Shown here one piece after another: positions 28,204-35,859 of a DNA stretch of 64,000 nt. The DNA comes from JAYFNU01 sp034933305 (GTDB lineage: Bacteria > Bacillota > Clostridia > Oscillospirales > Ruminococcaceae): the NCBI GenBank assembly GCA_034933305.1, contig JAYFNU010000014.1, positions 8,122 to 72,121 on the forward strand, written 5' to 3'. The notes beneath the pieces are model-generated. The model was not told the origin of the DNA. It saw nothing but the letters and a program-made list of their open reading frames with translations, and made no database searches. The position numbers and the translations under genes are program-made. The first letter of the stretch is position 1. The number at the start of each line of letters is the position of its first letter.

Positions 28204-28992
28204 CTACCCCTTGATGACCTGCGCGAGACGGCGCACGCGCTGCTCGTCCACGCGGTTGAAGACATTGCCGTCCTTCTTGATGGAGCTGCCGATGATCGCG
28301 CCGTCGGCGACGGCATAGAATTCCGCCGCGTTGCGCTCGTCGACGCCGCTGCCCAGCAGCACCGGCACGCCGCCCGCGAGCGCCTTGATCTCCTTGAGGT
28401 CCTCGCTGCGGGGACTCTGCCCCGTCAGAAGGCCGGTGATGATGAGCGCGTCGGCGCCCGACTCGATCGCCTCGTGGACGGAAAAATCGGTCGGCTGTTC
28501 GACGAGCGGAAAGGTGTGTTTGGTGTTGATGTCGGCGAAGATCATGGTTTTCGCCGGGTACCGCCCGCGCAGGCGCATGAGCGACGGGGCCGTCGCATAG
28601 GTGACGCCGTGCTTGCCCACGCGGTTCTCGACGAACGCCTCCACGCGGATATAGTCGGCGTCGACGGCATAGGCGAGCGCCCACTCCTGCTCGGTGCAGT
28701 TGAACTGCACGTTGATGCCGAAGGGGAGCTTCGTCTCGCGCGCGATGAGGGCCGAGATCTTCGTCATGGCCGCGAGCGTGATGGGCTCGTTCTCGCAGCT
28801 GTACGGCACGTCGCCGAAATTTTCGATGATAAAGGAATCCGCGCCGCCGCGCTCGAGCGCGCCGAGGTCATCCATCGCCGCGGCGAGGATCTCGTCCATG
28901 CTGCCCGCGTAGTCGGGCGAGCCCGGCAGCGGCAGCAGATGGATCATGCCGATGAGGGGTTTCGTCTTGAAAAGCGCTTTGAAAGAAGCCAT
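28204..28992 (-). CDS. BtpA/SgcQ family TIM-barrel protein, copy 2
   Basis: A 262-residue BtpA-family protein. KPLIGMIHLLPLPGSPDY near the start is the family's characteristic opening, followed by GGADSFIIENFGD, GINVQFN, ADYIRVEAFV and the C-terminal GAIIGSSIKKDG, typical of a phosphate-binding barrel end. It is longer and closer to the family consensus than copy 1. It lies directly after the MerR regulator gene (no gap). Confidence 0.9.
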   Translation of the reverse strand: MASFKALFKTKPLIGMIHLLPLPGSPDYAGSMDEILAAAMDDLGALERGGADSFIIENFGDVPYSCENEPITLAAMTKISALIARETKLPFGINVQFNCTEQEWALAYAVDADYIRVEAFVENRVGKHGVTYATAPSLMRLRGRYPAKTMIFADINTKHTFPLVEQPTDFSVHEAIESGADALIITGLLTGQSPRSEDLKEIKALAGGVPVLLGSGVDERNAAEFYAVADGAIIGSSIKKDGNVFNRVDEQRVRRLAQVIKG

Positions 28993-29820
28993 TTAAACCT
29001 CCGCTCCCGGGGCCTCGGCCGCCACGATGGGCACCTGCAGCTCGGTGAGATACTGCGACGGATCGCGTTTGTTCCACGGCCCGTCGATGTAACACTCGCG
29101 CGGACGGCCCATGACGAGACAGTTGCTGCGCTGCGCCCACGCGTAGCAGAAAAGATAGGCGGCGGGCAGATCGGCGTACGGCCCCCTGTGCAGCACCGAC
29201 AGCACGGTCGCCTGCGGCAGCGTCTTGAAGCGGACGTTCCCGCACGCTTCGCCGGCGGCGTCGACGGCCTCGAAATATTCGATGCGGATTTGCTTTTCGC
29301 GGTATTCCGTGTCGATGTAGGTCACGAAAGCGTACGGCGGCGACAGCCGGCGGACGCCCGGGTTGGCGGCCAGGGCCGCATCCCAGATGCCGTCGACGCA
29401 GCGGAACAGCGCGCCCTCGTCGGGCAGCGTCAGCTTGGCGGACAGCACCTGCATGGGCGGGATGACCTTGAGCGTCGGCACGTAGTGCGGCGCGGCGCCG
29501 TCGTCGCCGCCGAGCAGAAAATCGATCTGGTTGATGCGGCGCACGAGCTCGTGGATCTCGCCTTCGAGCGCGCGGCGCTTGCCGCCGAGGATCTCGCGCT
29601 CGGAGCAGCCATCGAGGATCTGACGGATCTCGCCGATCGACAGGCCGATCTGGCGCAGCGACTGGATGCGCTGCAGCTCGTCGGCCTGCGCGGGGGTATA
29701 AAAGCGGTAGGACGTCTCCTCATCGACATACGCCGGCTTGAGCAGCCCGACCTCGTCGTAGTAGCGCAGCGTCTTGAGCGTCGTCCGGCACAGCTTGGAA
29801 AACTCACCGATGCGGTACAT
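28993..29820 (-). CDS. MerR family regulator with GyrI-like effector domain
   Basis: A 275-residue regulator of the BmrR/BltR type. The N-terminal winged helix-turn-helix is clear (MYRIGEFSKLC, TLRYYDEVGLLKP, SYRFYTPAQADELQRI), followed by the coiled-coil dimer helix (about 80-115) and a GyrI-like ligand-binding domain (about 125-270) with the conserved Glu region RIEYFEAV and an aromatic segment CYAWAQRSN. Such proteins bind a small ligand and untwist a promoter with an over-long spacer. A promoter of exactly that type lies just upstream. It is the first gene of the ECF operon and presumably senses the operon's substrate or product. Confidence 0.9.
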   Translation of the reverse strand: MYRIGEFSKLCRTTLKTLRYYDEVGLLKPAYVDEETSYRFYTPAQADELQRIQSLRQIGLSIGEIRQILDGCSEREILGGKRRALEGEIHELVRRINQIDFLLGGDDGAAPHYVPTLKVIPPMQVLSAKLTLPDEGALFRCVDGIWDAALAANPGVRRLSPPYAFVTYIDTEYREKQIRIEYFEAVDAAGEACGNVRFKTLPQATVLSVLHRGPYADLPAAYLFCYAWAQRSNCLVMGRPRECYIDGPWNKRDPSQYLTELQVPIVAAEAPGAEV

Positions 29821-29840
29821 CCTTTCCCCCCTGTTTTTTT

Positions 29841-29871
29841 ATTATCAACTCTACCCCAAGGGTAGAGTCAA
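29841..29871 (-). promoter_or_regulatory. MerR-type promoter and operator
   Basis: On the minus strand the -35 TTGACT (29866-29871) and -10 GATAAT (29841-29846) are 19 bp apart, two more than ideal. A perfect 9-bp inverted repeat, ACTCTACCC (29848-29856) and GGGTAGAGT (29860-29868), fills the spacer. This is the standard architecture for activation by MerR proteins, and the merR gene starts 20 bases downstream. Confidence 0.88.
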
Positions 29872-30004
29872 CGACACATATGCCTAATTTCCGGGCCTGT
29901 TTTTGTCAGATCGGACAAAATGCCGCCCGCGGCGCCGGGTATTTGTTTGATTATAGCATATCCGTCCGCGCCGTGTCATTCGAAAGGCGCCGCGCCGCCG
30001 CAGC

Positions 30005-30035
30005 AAAAACGAGGCGGAGCTTTCGCTCCGCCTCG
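30005..30035 (-). terminator. Terminator after divIC
   Basis: An 11-bp stem, CGAGGCGGAGC with its complement, closed by a GAAA tetraloop, is followed by TTTTT on the minus strand. It closes the spoVB-divIC gene block. Confidence 0.9.
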
Positions 30036-30062
30036 CTGCGGTTTTCCAATGATCTTCGGCGC

Positions 30063-30488
30063 TCAGCCGTTCTGCGAAGACTGCGCGTCGGGAATCTGCG
30101 TGTCGGCCGCGCCGCCCGACGTGTCGCCGCTGTCCGCGGCCCCGTCGGTCGTCTGCCCGTCCGCCGCGGCGTCGCTGCCGTCCTCGACGCCCGCCGTGTC
30201 GACGAACACCCGCTCGTCCGCCGCCGCATAGCCCAGTTTTTCGCGCGCGATGCGCTCGATGTAATCCTTCTCGTCGCCGTTCGCGATGCGGGACAGCTCG
30301 TCGTTTTGGAGCTGGGCCTGTTCGATGCCCGCGTCGATCTCGGCGAGCTGCTTTTTCTGCTTGTAGATCTCGACCTGCACGCTCACGATGGAATAGACAA
30401 AATAGGCGCACACCAAGAAAACCACGCCGAACAGCAGCTTACGTCTGCGTGTAAACTTGGATGGGTTCCTTTCGCTTCTCTTCGCCAT
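30063..30488 (-). CDS. divIC: Septum formation initiator, DivIC/FtsB family
   Basis: A 141-residue cell-division protein. A basic N-terminus, one membrane helix (LLFGVVFLVCAYFVYSIVSV), a coiled coil (about 45-75) and the family's REKLGYAAADERVFV motif identify it. DivIC joins DivIB/FtsL at the septum. The Asp/Gly/Ala-rich tail of about 45 residues is an extra low-complexity extension. The ATG is chosen for its AAGGAAAG site; an upstream ATG at 30536 lacks one. The start lies about 50 bases inside the end of yabQ. Confidence 0.85.
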   Translation of the reverse strand: MAKRSERNPSKFTRRRKLLFGVVFLVCAYFVYSIVSVQVEIYKQKKQLAEIDAGIEQAQLQNDELSRIANGDEKDYIERIAREKLGYAAADERVFVDTAGVEDGSDAAADGQTTDGAADSGDTSGGAADTQIPDAQSSQNG

Positions 30489-30957
30489 TGCTTTCCTTTC
30501 GCGGCGCGCGCGCTTCGCGCCGTTTTCTGCGCTCATTATACAACGATCTGTATAGATTTTGCAAGTGGGATACCGGCTGTAATATCACCTTTTTGCGGGC
30601 GCGCCGCAGCAGCGCGGCGGCCGGGCGCAGCAGCGCGCCCGCCCACTGCCGCAGGCGGCGGGCCGCGGCGTCGACGAGCGGCGCAAAGCAGACGGCATAG
30701 ACCGCCGCGCCGCCCGCCGCGCCCGCGAGCAGGTTCCAGCGCACGGCCTGCGCCGCGGTCTCGCCGAGGATAAAGCAGAAGAACACCAGTCCGAACGCCG
30801 CGAACAGCAGAATGTGGACGGCGTAGGAAAGCGCGCGGCTGCGCAGCGGCAGGATGAGCCGCACGATGTGATAGACAAAGCACAGCACCGCGCTCAGGCC
30901 GAGCGTGCGCAGCCCGTCGAACAGCAGCGCGCCCGCCGAAAGGCCGACCGCCGTCAT
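30439..30957 (-). CDS. yabQ: Spore cortex biosynthesis protein YabQ
   Basis: A 172-residue membrane protein with four helices (residues about 5-120) and a basic Arg/Lys-rich tail. YabQ of B. subtilis is made in the mother cell and needed for spore cortex formation. Assignment rests on the YabQ-like helix pattern and on its fixed place between yabP and divIC. It overlaps yabP by 4 bases and divIC by about 50 bases. Confidence 0.85.
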   Translation of the reverse strand: MTAVGLSAGALLFDGLRTLGLSAVLCFVYHIVRLILPLRSRALSYAVHILLFAAFGLVFFCFILGETAAQAVRWNLLAGAAGGAAVYAVCFAPLVDAAARRLRQWAGALLRPAAALLRRARKKVILQPVSHLQNLYRSLYNERRKRREARAPRKESNGEEKRKEPIQVYTQT

Positions 30958-31232
30958 CCGAACAGGCGCCCCCAGAGGCCCTCGCTCTTTTCGCGCGTTT
31001 CGGCGTACTGCAGCGCCGAGAATTTCCCCTCGACGAGCAGCTTCCCCGACGCGCGGTCGAAGCTTTTGATGCGCAGACCCTCCCCGCGGATGACGAGCTC
31101 GCCGAGCGTGCTCTTCACGAGGATGCCGGCGGCGTCATAGCTGCCGACCTCCTCGATGCCGCACAGGGTCATCTGTTCGCGGTTGACGACGGTCACCGAA
31201 TGCTCCGCCGGTCTGGCGGCTGTTTCCTGCAT
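30954..31232 (-). CDS. yabP: Sporulation protein YabP
   Basis: A 92-residue protein of the YabP/YqfC family, required for spore cortex assembly. Family pattern: HSVTVVNREQMTLCGIEEVG, then STLGELVIRGEGLRIKSFD and a C-terminal beta segment. Its neighbours rqcP, yabQ and divIC are in the same order as in Bacillus. It overlaps yabQ by 4 bases. Confidence 0.9.
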   Translation of the reverse strand: MQETAARPAEHSVTVVNREQMTLCGIEEVGSYDAAGILVKSTLGELVIRGEGLRIKSFDRASGKLLVEGKFSALQYAETREKSEGLWGRLFG

Positions 31233-31287
31233 AGGCGCGTTTCCCCCTTGTCCCGGATACTACATCGTATGCGGGCGGGGCGCGGTT

Positions 31288-31530
31288 TTATTCGATGAGC
31301 TCGAACATGCCGCGCGCGGCGTCCTTGCCCGTCTTTTCATCGACGCACAGCACGCGCGCCGACACGGCGCGCTCGCCCATGTGCAGCTCGATGACGTCGC
31401 CGAGCTTGACCTCGTACGACGCCTTTACCGGCCGGCCGTTGACGCGCACGCGCGCCGCGTCGCACACCTCGTTTGCGACGGTGCGCCGCTTGATGATCCG
31501 GCTGACCTTGAGATATTTGTCCAGTCGCAT
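31288..31530 (-). CDS. rqcP: S4-domain RNA-binding protein RqcP (YabO)
   Basis: An 80-residue protein made of one S4 RNA-binding domain: MRLDKYLKVSRIIKRRTVA, then RVNGRPVKASYEVKLGDVIEL. RqcP works with RqcH in adding Ala tails to peptides stuck on split 50S subunits. Its position after hup and mazG is the conserved one. It lies 55 bases upstream of yabP. Confidence 0.92.
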   Translation of the reverse strand: MRLDKYLKVSRIIKRRTVANEVCDAARVRVNGRPVKASYEVKLGDVIELHMGERAVSARVLCVDEKTGKDAARGMFELIE

Positions 31531-31544
31531 ATTGCCTCCGCATG

Positions 31545-31571
31545 AAAAATCCCCGGAGCGCTGCCCCGGGG
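31545..31571 (-). terminator. Terminator after hup
   Basis: The CCCCGG/CCGGGG stem is followed by ATTTTT on the minus strand, immediately after the hup stop. It lies just before rqcP, so it may partly separate abundant hup mRNA from the sporulation genes. Confidence 0.7.
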
Positions 31572-31580
31572 AAGCTTTCG

Positions 31581-31856
31581 TTATTTCGCTACGGCGTCCT
31601 TCAGAGCCTTGCTGGGCGTGAACTTGGGGACGCGGGTCGCGGCGACCTTGACTTTTGCTTTCGTCGCGGGGTTGATGCAGGTGCGCTCTGCGCGTTCCTT
31701 GGCGGTAAAGATGCCGAAACCGGCGATCTGGACCTTCTCGCCCTTCTTTATCGCTTCCGTGATCGCGTCAAACATCGTTTCGACCATCGCGTCGGCTTCC
31801 TTCTTGGTGCTTCCGACTTTTTCCGCGACGACCGACACTAATTCAGCCTTAGTCAT
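31581..31856 (-). CDS. hup: DNA-binding protein HU
   Basis: A 91-residue histone-like protein with the full HU pattern: MTKAELVSVVAEKVG helix pair, GEKVQIAGFGIFTAKERAER, and the DNA-clasping arm ending RTCINPATKAKVKVAATRVP. It binds and bends DNA as a dimer. It starts 13 bases after mazG. Confidence 0.96.
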   Translation of the reverse strand: MTKAELVSVVAEKVGSTKKEADAMVETMFDAITEAIKKGEKVQIAGFGIFTAKERAERTCINPATKAKVKVAATRVPKFTPSKALKDAVAK

Positions 31857-31869
31857 TGTATATCCTCCA

Positions 31870-32682
31870 TTAATTGCAGTTTCCTGCAGAATAAACTTGT
31901 TTCGCCTCGTCCCAAAGGGCGTCGAGCGCGTCGGGGCCGGCGGTTTTCATGTCGATGCCGCGCTCCTTTGCGAGCCGTTCGACGATCCCGAAGCGCGCCG
32001 CAAACTTGTCGCAGGCCTTCTCGCACGCGCGCTCGGCGTCGAGCTTTGCGAAGCGCGCGACGTTGACCGCCGCGAAGATGAGGTCGCCGAGCTCCTCCTC
32101 GACGTCGCCGTCGCCCGCGGCCGCGCGCCGCAGCTCCCCGAGCTCGCTGTCGAGCCCGCCGAGCGCTCCGGCCATGCCGTCGTAATCGAAGCCGACATAG
32201 CCCGCGCGCTTCTGGACCTTCTGGCTGCGCATGAGCGACGGCAGCGCCTTCGGCACCGCCTCGATCGCCTGCGCGCCGCTCTTCTGGCTCTTTTCCACGC
32301 GCTTGATGGCTTCCCAGTTGGTGAGGACCGTCTTGCTGTCCTTCGCGGTGACATCGCCGAAGATGTGCGGATGGCGCAGCACCAGCTTGCGGCAGAGCTC
32401 CGTGACGACGTCGTCGACGTCGAAATGCCCGAGCTCCCGCTCCATCTCGCAGTGCAGCATCACCTGCAGCAGCACATCGCCGAGTTCCTCGCGCAGGTCG
32501 TCCGTATTGCCGCGGTCGATGGCGTCGACCGCCTCGTACGTTTCTTCGATAAAATTCTGGCGTATGCTCGCGTGCGTCTGCTGCTTGTCCCACGGGCAGC
32601 CCCTGTCGGGATCCCGCAGGAGCGCCGTCAGCGCGACGAGGTCATACAGCCCGTATTTGTCTTTGACTTCAAATCCGTCCAT
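31870..32682 (-). CDS. mazG: Nucleoside triphosphate pyrophosphohydrolase MazG
   Basis: A 270-residue house-cleaning enzyme with two MazG domains. The first has CPWDKQQTH and the metal-binding EETYEAVDAI ... REELGDVLLQV; the second has ELGELRRA and EEELGDLIFAAVN. It hydrolyses non-canonical or excess NTPs. It lies between spoVB and hup as in other Firmicutes. Confidence 0.94.
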   Translation of the reverse strand: MDGFEVKDKYGLYDLVALTALLRDPDRGCPWDKQQTHASIRQNFIEETYEAVDAIDRGNTDDLREELGDVLLQVMLHCEMERELGHFDVDDVVTELCRKLVLRHPHIFGDVTAKDSKTVLTNWEAIKRVEKSQKSGAQAIEAVPKALPSLMRSQKVQKRAGYVGFDYDGMAGALGGLDSELGELRRAAAGDGDVEEELGDLIFAAVNVARFAKLDAERACEKACDKFAARFGIVERLAKERGIDMKTAGPDALDALWDEAKQVYSAGNCN

Positions 32683-32691
32683 CGATTTATT

Positions 32692-34437
32692 CTACCGTAT
32701 TATATGCAACTTTTCAAGCAGGCCGACGATTTTTTTGCCCCCCGGCAGCTCCAGGAGATCGTCCGGTTCGACGGCCTGCATCACGCCGATGGCGATGAGA
32801 TAGACGGCCGCGCCCACGGCGATTCCGCCGACGGTCGAGATGCGCTCGCCCGTGCGGGCGTAGGTGCGCAGCACGTTGTACGCGAGCAGCCCGAACGAGC
32901 CCGTCAGCAGGCCCGCGAACAGCGGCTTGCCCATGACGCCGGCGAGATCGAGCGAAATGCCCGTGATGCGGCGCACGGCCGACAGCCCGATGAGGGAGAT
33001 CGTCATGTAGCACAGCAGATTGCCAAGCGGCGCCGCCTTGATGTTGAACGAGGGGACGGCGACGAGAAAATAGTTGGTCGCGAGCTTGATGGCGCCGCCG
33101 AGCAGCATGAGCTTTACGGGGATGTCGACGCGGCCGACGGCCTGCAGCATCGCGTTGATGGGCTGCATGAGCGCGACGAAGATGGCCGCGATGCCCAGCA
33201 GCGTGAGCATCGGCTCGGCGAGCGCGGCCCCGACGGCGCGCGAGGGATACAGCAGCCGCATGATGGGGCCCGCAAGGAAGGCGATGCCGAACCCGGCGGG
33301 CGCCGCGATGAGCAGCGTGATGCGCAGCGACGATTCGGCGTACAGCTTGGTCTTCGCCTTGTCGGCGAGGGTCCACGCCGCCGTGACATGGGGCAGCGCG
33401 CTCATCGCGAACGAGCCGGTGATGGCCGGCACGAGATTGAACAGCGGCATGCCGATGTTGTAGACGCCGTACAGATAGTTCGGCAGATCCTCGACCGCCT
33501 TGTTCGCCTGTTCGAGCAGGCCGCCGTGCGACGCGTACAGCGCGCCGACGTCGGTGTGGATGACGTAGGCGAGGCGGTTGAGGATGGAGATGTTGTCGAT
33601 GAGCCCCGTCAGCGTGACCGCGACGGCGGACAGCGCGATGGGCACGCCGATGGTCAGCAGCTGGCGGAAGATATAGCCGCCGCCGTGCGCCTCGGGGCTC
33701 GCGCGCAGCTGCTCGAGCGAAATGCCGTCGCCGACGACAAGCCGCCGCAGCAGCAGAAACACATAGCCCGCGAGCGTCGACAGGCTGACGCCGAAGATGG
33801 CGCCCGCCGCGGCGAGCGAGAGGATCGTGACCTCCGCCTCCTGCGCGTTCGCCATCGTCGTGCCGAACACCGTCCCGGAGGCCAGGAATTCCTGCGTGAA
33901 GTGGTTCTTCAGCAGATACGCCCCGGCGAGGCCGCCGGCCGCCTTGAACAGCACCTCGATGATCTGCGAGACGGCCGTGGGGGTCATGTTGCTCATGCCC
34001 TGGTTGTAGCCGCGGTGCGTCGACATGAGGCAGCTGAAGATGATCGACGGGGCGACGGCGAGCACGCAGTAGTACGCCTTGGGCGATTTGACCCAGTCGA
34101 CGTACGGCCGCGCCACCAGGACGAGGGCCGCCGTGCACACCACGCCGACGATCAGCAGAAAGACGCGCGCGACGGAGACGACGCGCTTGACGTCCTTGTA
34201 GCGCCCCTCGGCGGCGTAGCTCGCGACGATGCGCGAGATGGCCGTCGGGAAGCCCGAGACGGCGACGGAATAGATCGTCAGATAAAAATTGTACGCGGTG
34301 GAGTAAAAGCCGATGCCGTCCTCGCCGATGGCCGCCGTGAGCGGTATCCTGTACAGCGCTCCGACGATCTTGACGAGAACGGCCGCGAGGGTCAGCACCA
34401 GCGCGCCTTCGATGAACGACTGTTTGTTTTTCGCCAA
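32692..34437 (-). CDS. spoVB: SpoVB-type polysaccharide/lipid flippase
   Basis: A 581-residue protein with about fourteen membrane helices of the MOP/MVF exporter superfamily. The N-terminus (FIEGALVLTLAAVLVKIVGA, LYRIPL, GEDGIGFYSTAYNFY) is characteristic of the SpoVB/YkvU/YtgP group of Firmicutes, which move lipid-linked precursors for spore or cell wall. The start is a TTG with GGGGG upstream. The paralogues MurJ/YtgP cannot be fully excluded, but the mazG-hup-yabP context favours SpoVB. Confidence 0.85.
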   Translation of the reverse strand: MAKNKQSFIEGALVLTLAAVLVKIVGALYRIPLTAAIGEDGIGFYSTAYNFYLTIYSVAVSGFPTAISRIVASYAAEGRYKDVKRVVSVARVFLLIVGVVCTAALVLVARPYVDWVKSPKAYYCVLAVAPSIIFSCLMSTHRGYNQGMSNMTPTAVSQIIEVLFKAAGGLAGAYLLKNHFTQEFLASGTVFGTTMANAQEAEVTILSLAAAGAIFGVSLSTLAGYVFLLLRRLVVGDGISLEQLRASPEAHGGGYIFRQLLTIGVPIALSAVAVTLTGLIDNISILNRLAYVIHTDVGALYASHGGLLEQANKAVEDLPNYLYGVYNIGMPLFNLVPAITGSFAMSALPHVTAAWTLADKAKTKLYAESSLRITLLIAAPAGFGIAFLAGPIMRLLYPSRAVGAALAEPMLTLLGIAAIFVALMQPINAMLQAVGRVDIPVKLMLLGGAIKLATNYFLVAVPSFNIKAAPLGNLLCYMTISLIGLSAVRRITGISLDLAGVMGKPLFAGLLTGSFGLLAYNVLRTYARTGERISTVGGIAVGAAVYLIAIGVMQAVEPDDLLELPGGKKIVGLLEKLHIIR

Positions 34438-34463
34438 CGCAAACTACCCCCGCAGTTAAAATT

Positions 34464-34487
34464 TGCGGGCGAACGAATCGCCCGCAA
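34464..34487 (-). terminator. Terminator after the 111-residue protein gene
   Basis: The arms GCGGGCGA and TCGCCCGC pair and are followed by AAATTTTAA on the minus strand, 15 bases past the stop at 34502. Confidence 0.75.
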
Positions 34488-34501
34488 TGTAGGTTCTTCT
34501 G

Positions 34502-34837
34502 TTATTCGGCCGCCGGATCCGTGGGAGCCGCCGGCGTCTCGGCGGGTTTCTCGTCGGGCTTTGCCGCGAGCTGCGCGTCGAGCGATGCGAGCTTTGCGAG
34601 CAGTTCGTCGATCTTTGCGACGGTCGCCGTGCGGGCTTCCTCGTCACAGGCGCCGTTCTTCGCGCTGCAATACGCGAGCTCGCCGAGTTTGCGGTACTGT
34701 TCCTTGACGTCGCCCTTGGTCTGCAGCTGCGCCGCCTTGATCTTGCCCTTGTCCACAAGCTCGCCCGTCGTTTTCGCGACGGCGTCCGCCAGTTCTTTCG
34801 ACTTTGTGATGACCTGATCAAAAAATTCGTTTGCCAT
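34502..34837 (-). CDS. Small helical protein of unknown function
   Basis: A 111-residue protein I do not recognise. It begins with an amphipathic helix (FFDQVITKSKELADAVAK), has a central helical part with two Cys (AYCSAKNGACDEE), and ends in an Ala/Pro/Glu-rich tail. No signal peptide or membrane helix. The ATG start has GGAGG about seven bases upstream, supporting real translation. It is flanked by a terminator and stands between the uridine-kinase-like gene and spoVB. Confidence 0.7.
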   Translation of the reverse strand: MANEFFDQVITKSKELADAVAKTTGELVDKGKIKAAQLQTKGDVKEQYRKLGELAYCSAKNGACDEEARTATVAKIDELLAKLASLDAQLAAKPDEKPAETPAAPTDPAAE

Positions 34838-34905
34838 GTCTCAAGACCTCCTTTTGTAGATAGGTTCTCCGAACACATCCATTATATATATTTATTCGGC
34901 TTTAA

Positions 34906-35859
34906 TCAAGCGGATTCATCCGGCAGCTCGAGTCCGCCGTAGAATTCGCGGATCATCGAATTCTTCGGCACGCCGTCGGTCGGCAGCGGCGTGAAATCCG
35001 CAAAGCGCCGGTTGAGCCCGAGCAGCAGATCCCGCGCCTCGCCGCCCTGCGCCTTGTCGGCGCAGATGGCCGCGAGCAGCGGCGCCGTGACGCACGGCTC
35101 GTATTCGAACGACGTGTCGAGCAGCATGTCGGCGTCGCCGCGGAAGGGCTTGATCCACTTCTCCTCGCCGTCGCGCAGGCTGCCCCACATCTCGAGCGTG
35201 CGCTCGACGCTGTGGCCGCGGAAATACCAGTCCCGGATGAGGCGCCGCGTGATGCGCAGGTCGCGCGTCGCGACGACGCGCTTGCCGCCCGCGGAATACT
35301 CCGTGCGCAGCCCCGCGTACAGCTTGAACACGCAGCCCTCGTCGACCGTCTCGCTGAGCAGCGGATTGAGCGCGTGGATGCCCTCGATGATGAGCACGTC
35401 CCCCGGCGCGAGCTCGACGACGTGCGTCTGCGGCGAGCGCTTCTGCGCGACAAAGTCGAAGACGGGCAGCTCCGAGCGCCCGTCCCGCTCGAGCTCGCCG
35501 AGGCAGCGGTGGATGCACTCGATGTCGAGCGCGCGCACATGCTCCATGTCGGGCGTGCCGTCCGGGCGCTTCGGGTAATTCTCGACGCCGATGAAAAAGT
35601 CGTCGAGGGATACGACCTGCGCGCCGCGCCCGCGGCTTCTGAATTCGACGGCGAGCTTGCGCGCCGAGGTCGTCTTTCCGCTCGCGGAGGGGCCGGACAC
35701 CATCACGAACGCGGCGCCCTTCTGCTGCACGGCGTCGGCGACGGCGCCGAGGCGCTGCGCATACAGCGTCTCGCATGCGTCGATGAAGCCCGGGTCCTTC
35801 GCGCGCTCGTTGACGTCCGCGATCTCATAAAGTGCTTTCGGTTTGAATATTGCTTTCAT
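34906..35859 (-). CDS. Uridine kinase-like nucleoside kinase
   Basis: A 317-residue P-loop kinase of the uridine kinase/phosphoribulokinase group. Walker A is MVSGPSASGKTTSARKLA; VVSLDDFFIG is the family's second motif with substrate-binding Asp; VLIIEGIHALNP is Walker B; RLIRDWYFRGHSVERTL is the lid. The C-terminal domain of about 100 residues exceeds a plain Udk. The ATG has AGGGAG five bases upstream and overlaps hemZ by 35 bases. Nucleoside or another small alcohol could be the acceptor. Confidence 0.85.
   Translation of the reverse strand: MKAIFKPKALYEIADVNERAKDPGFIDACETLYAQRLGAVADAVQQKGAAFVMVSGPSASGKTTSARKLAVEFRSRGRGAQVVSLDDFFIGVENYPKRPDGTPDMEHVRALDIECIHRCLGELERDGRSELPVFDFVAQKRSPQTHVVELAPGDVLIIEGIHALNPLLSETVDEGCVFKLYAGLRTEYSAGGKRVVATRDLRITRRLIRDWYFRGHSVERTLEMWGSLRDGEEKWIKPFRGDADMLLDTSFEYEPCVTAPLLAAICADKAQGGEARDLLLGLNRRFADFTPLPTDGVPKNSMIREFYGGLELPDESA

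Noticed and set aside
31609..34707. 1032-codon plus-strand open frame over spoVB, mazG and hup
   Set aside because: The opposite strand holds three well-recognised genes with conserved order; the frame is a shadow caused by high GC at third codon positions.
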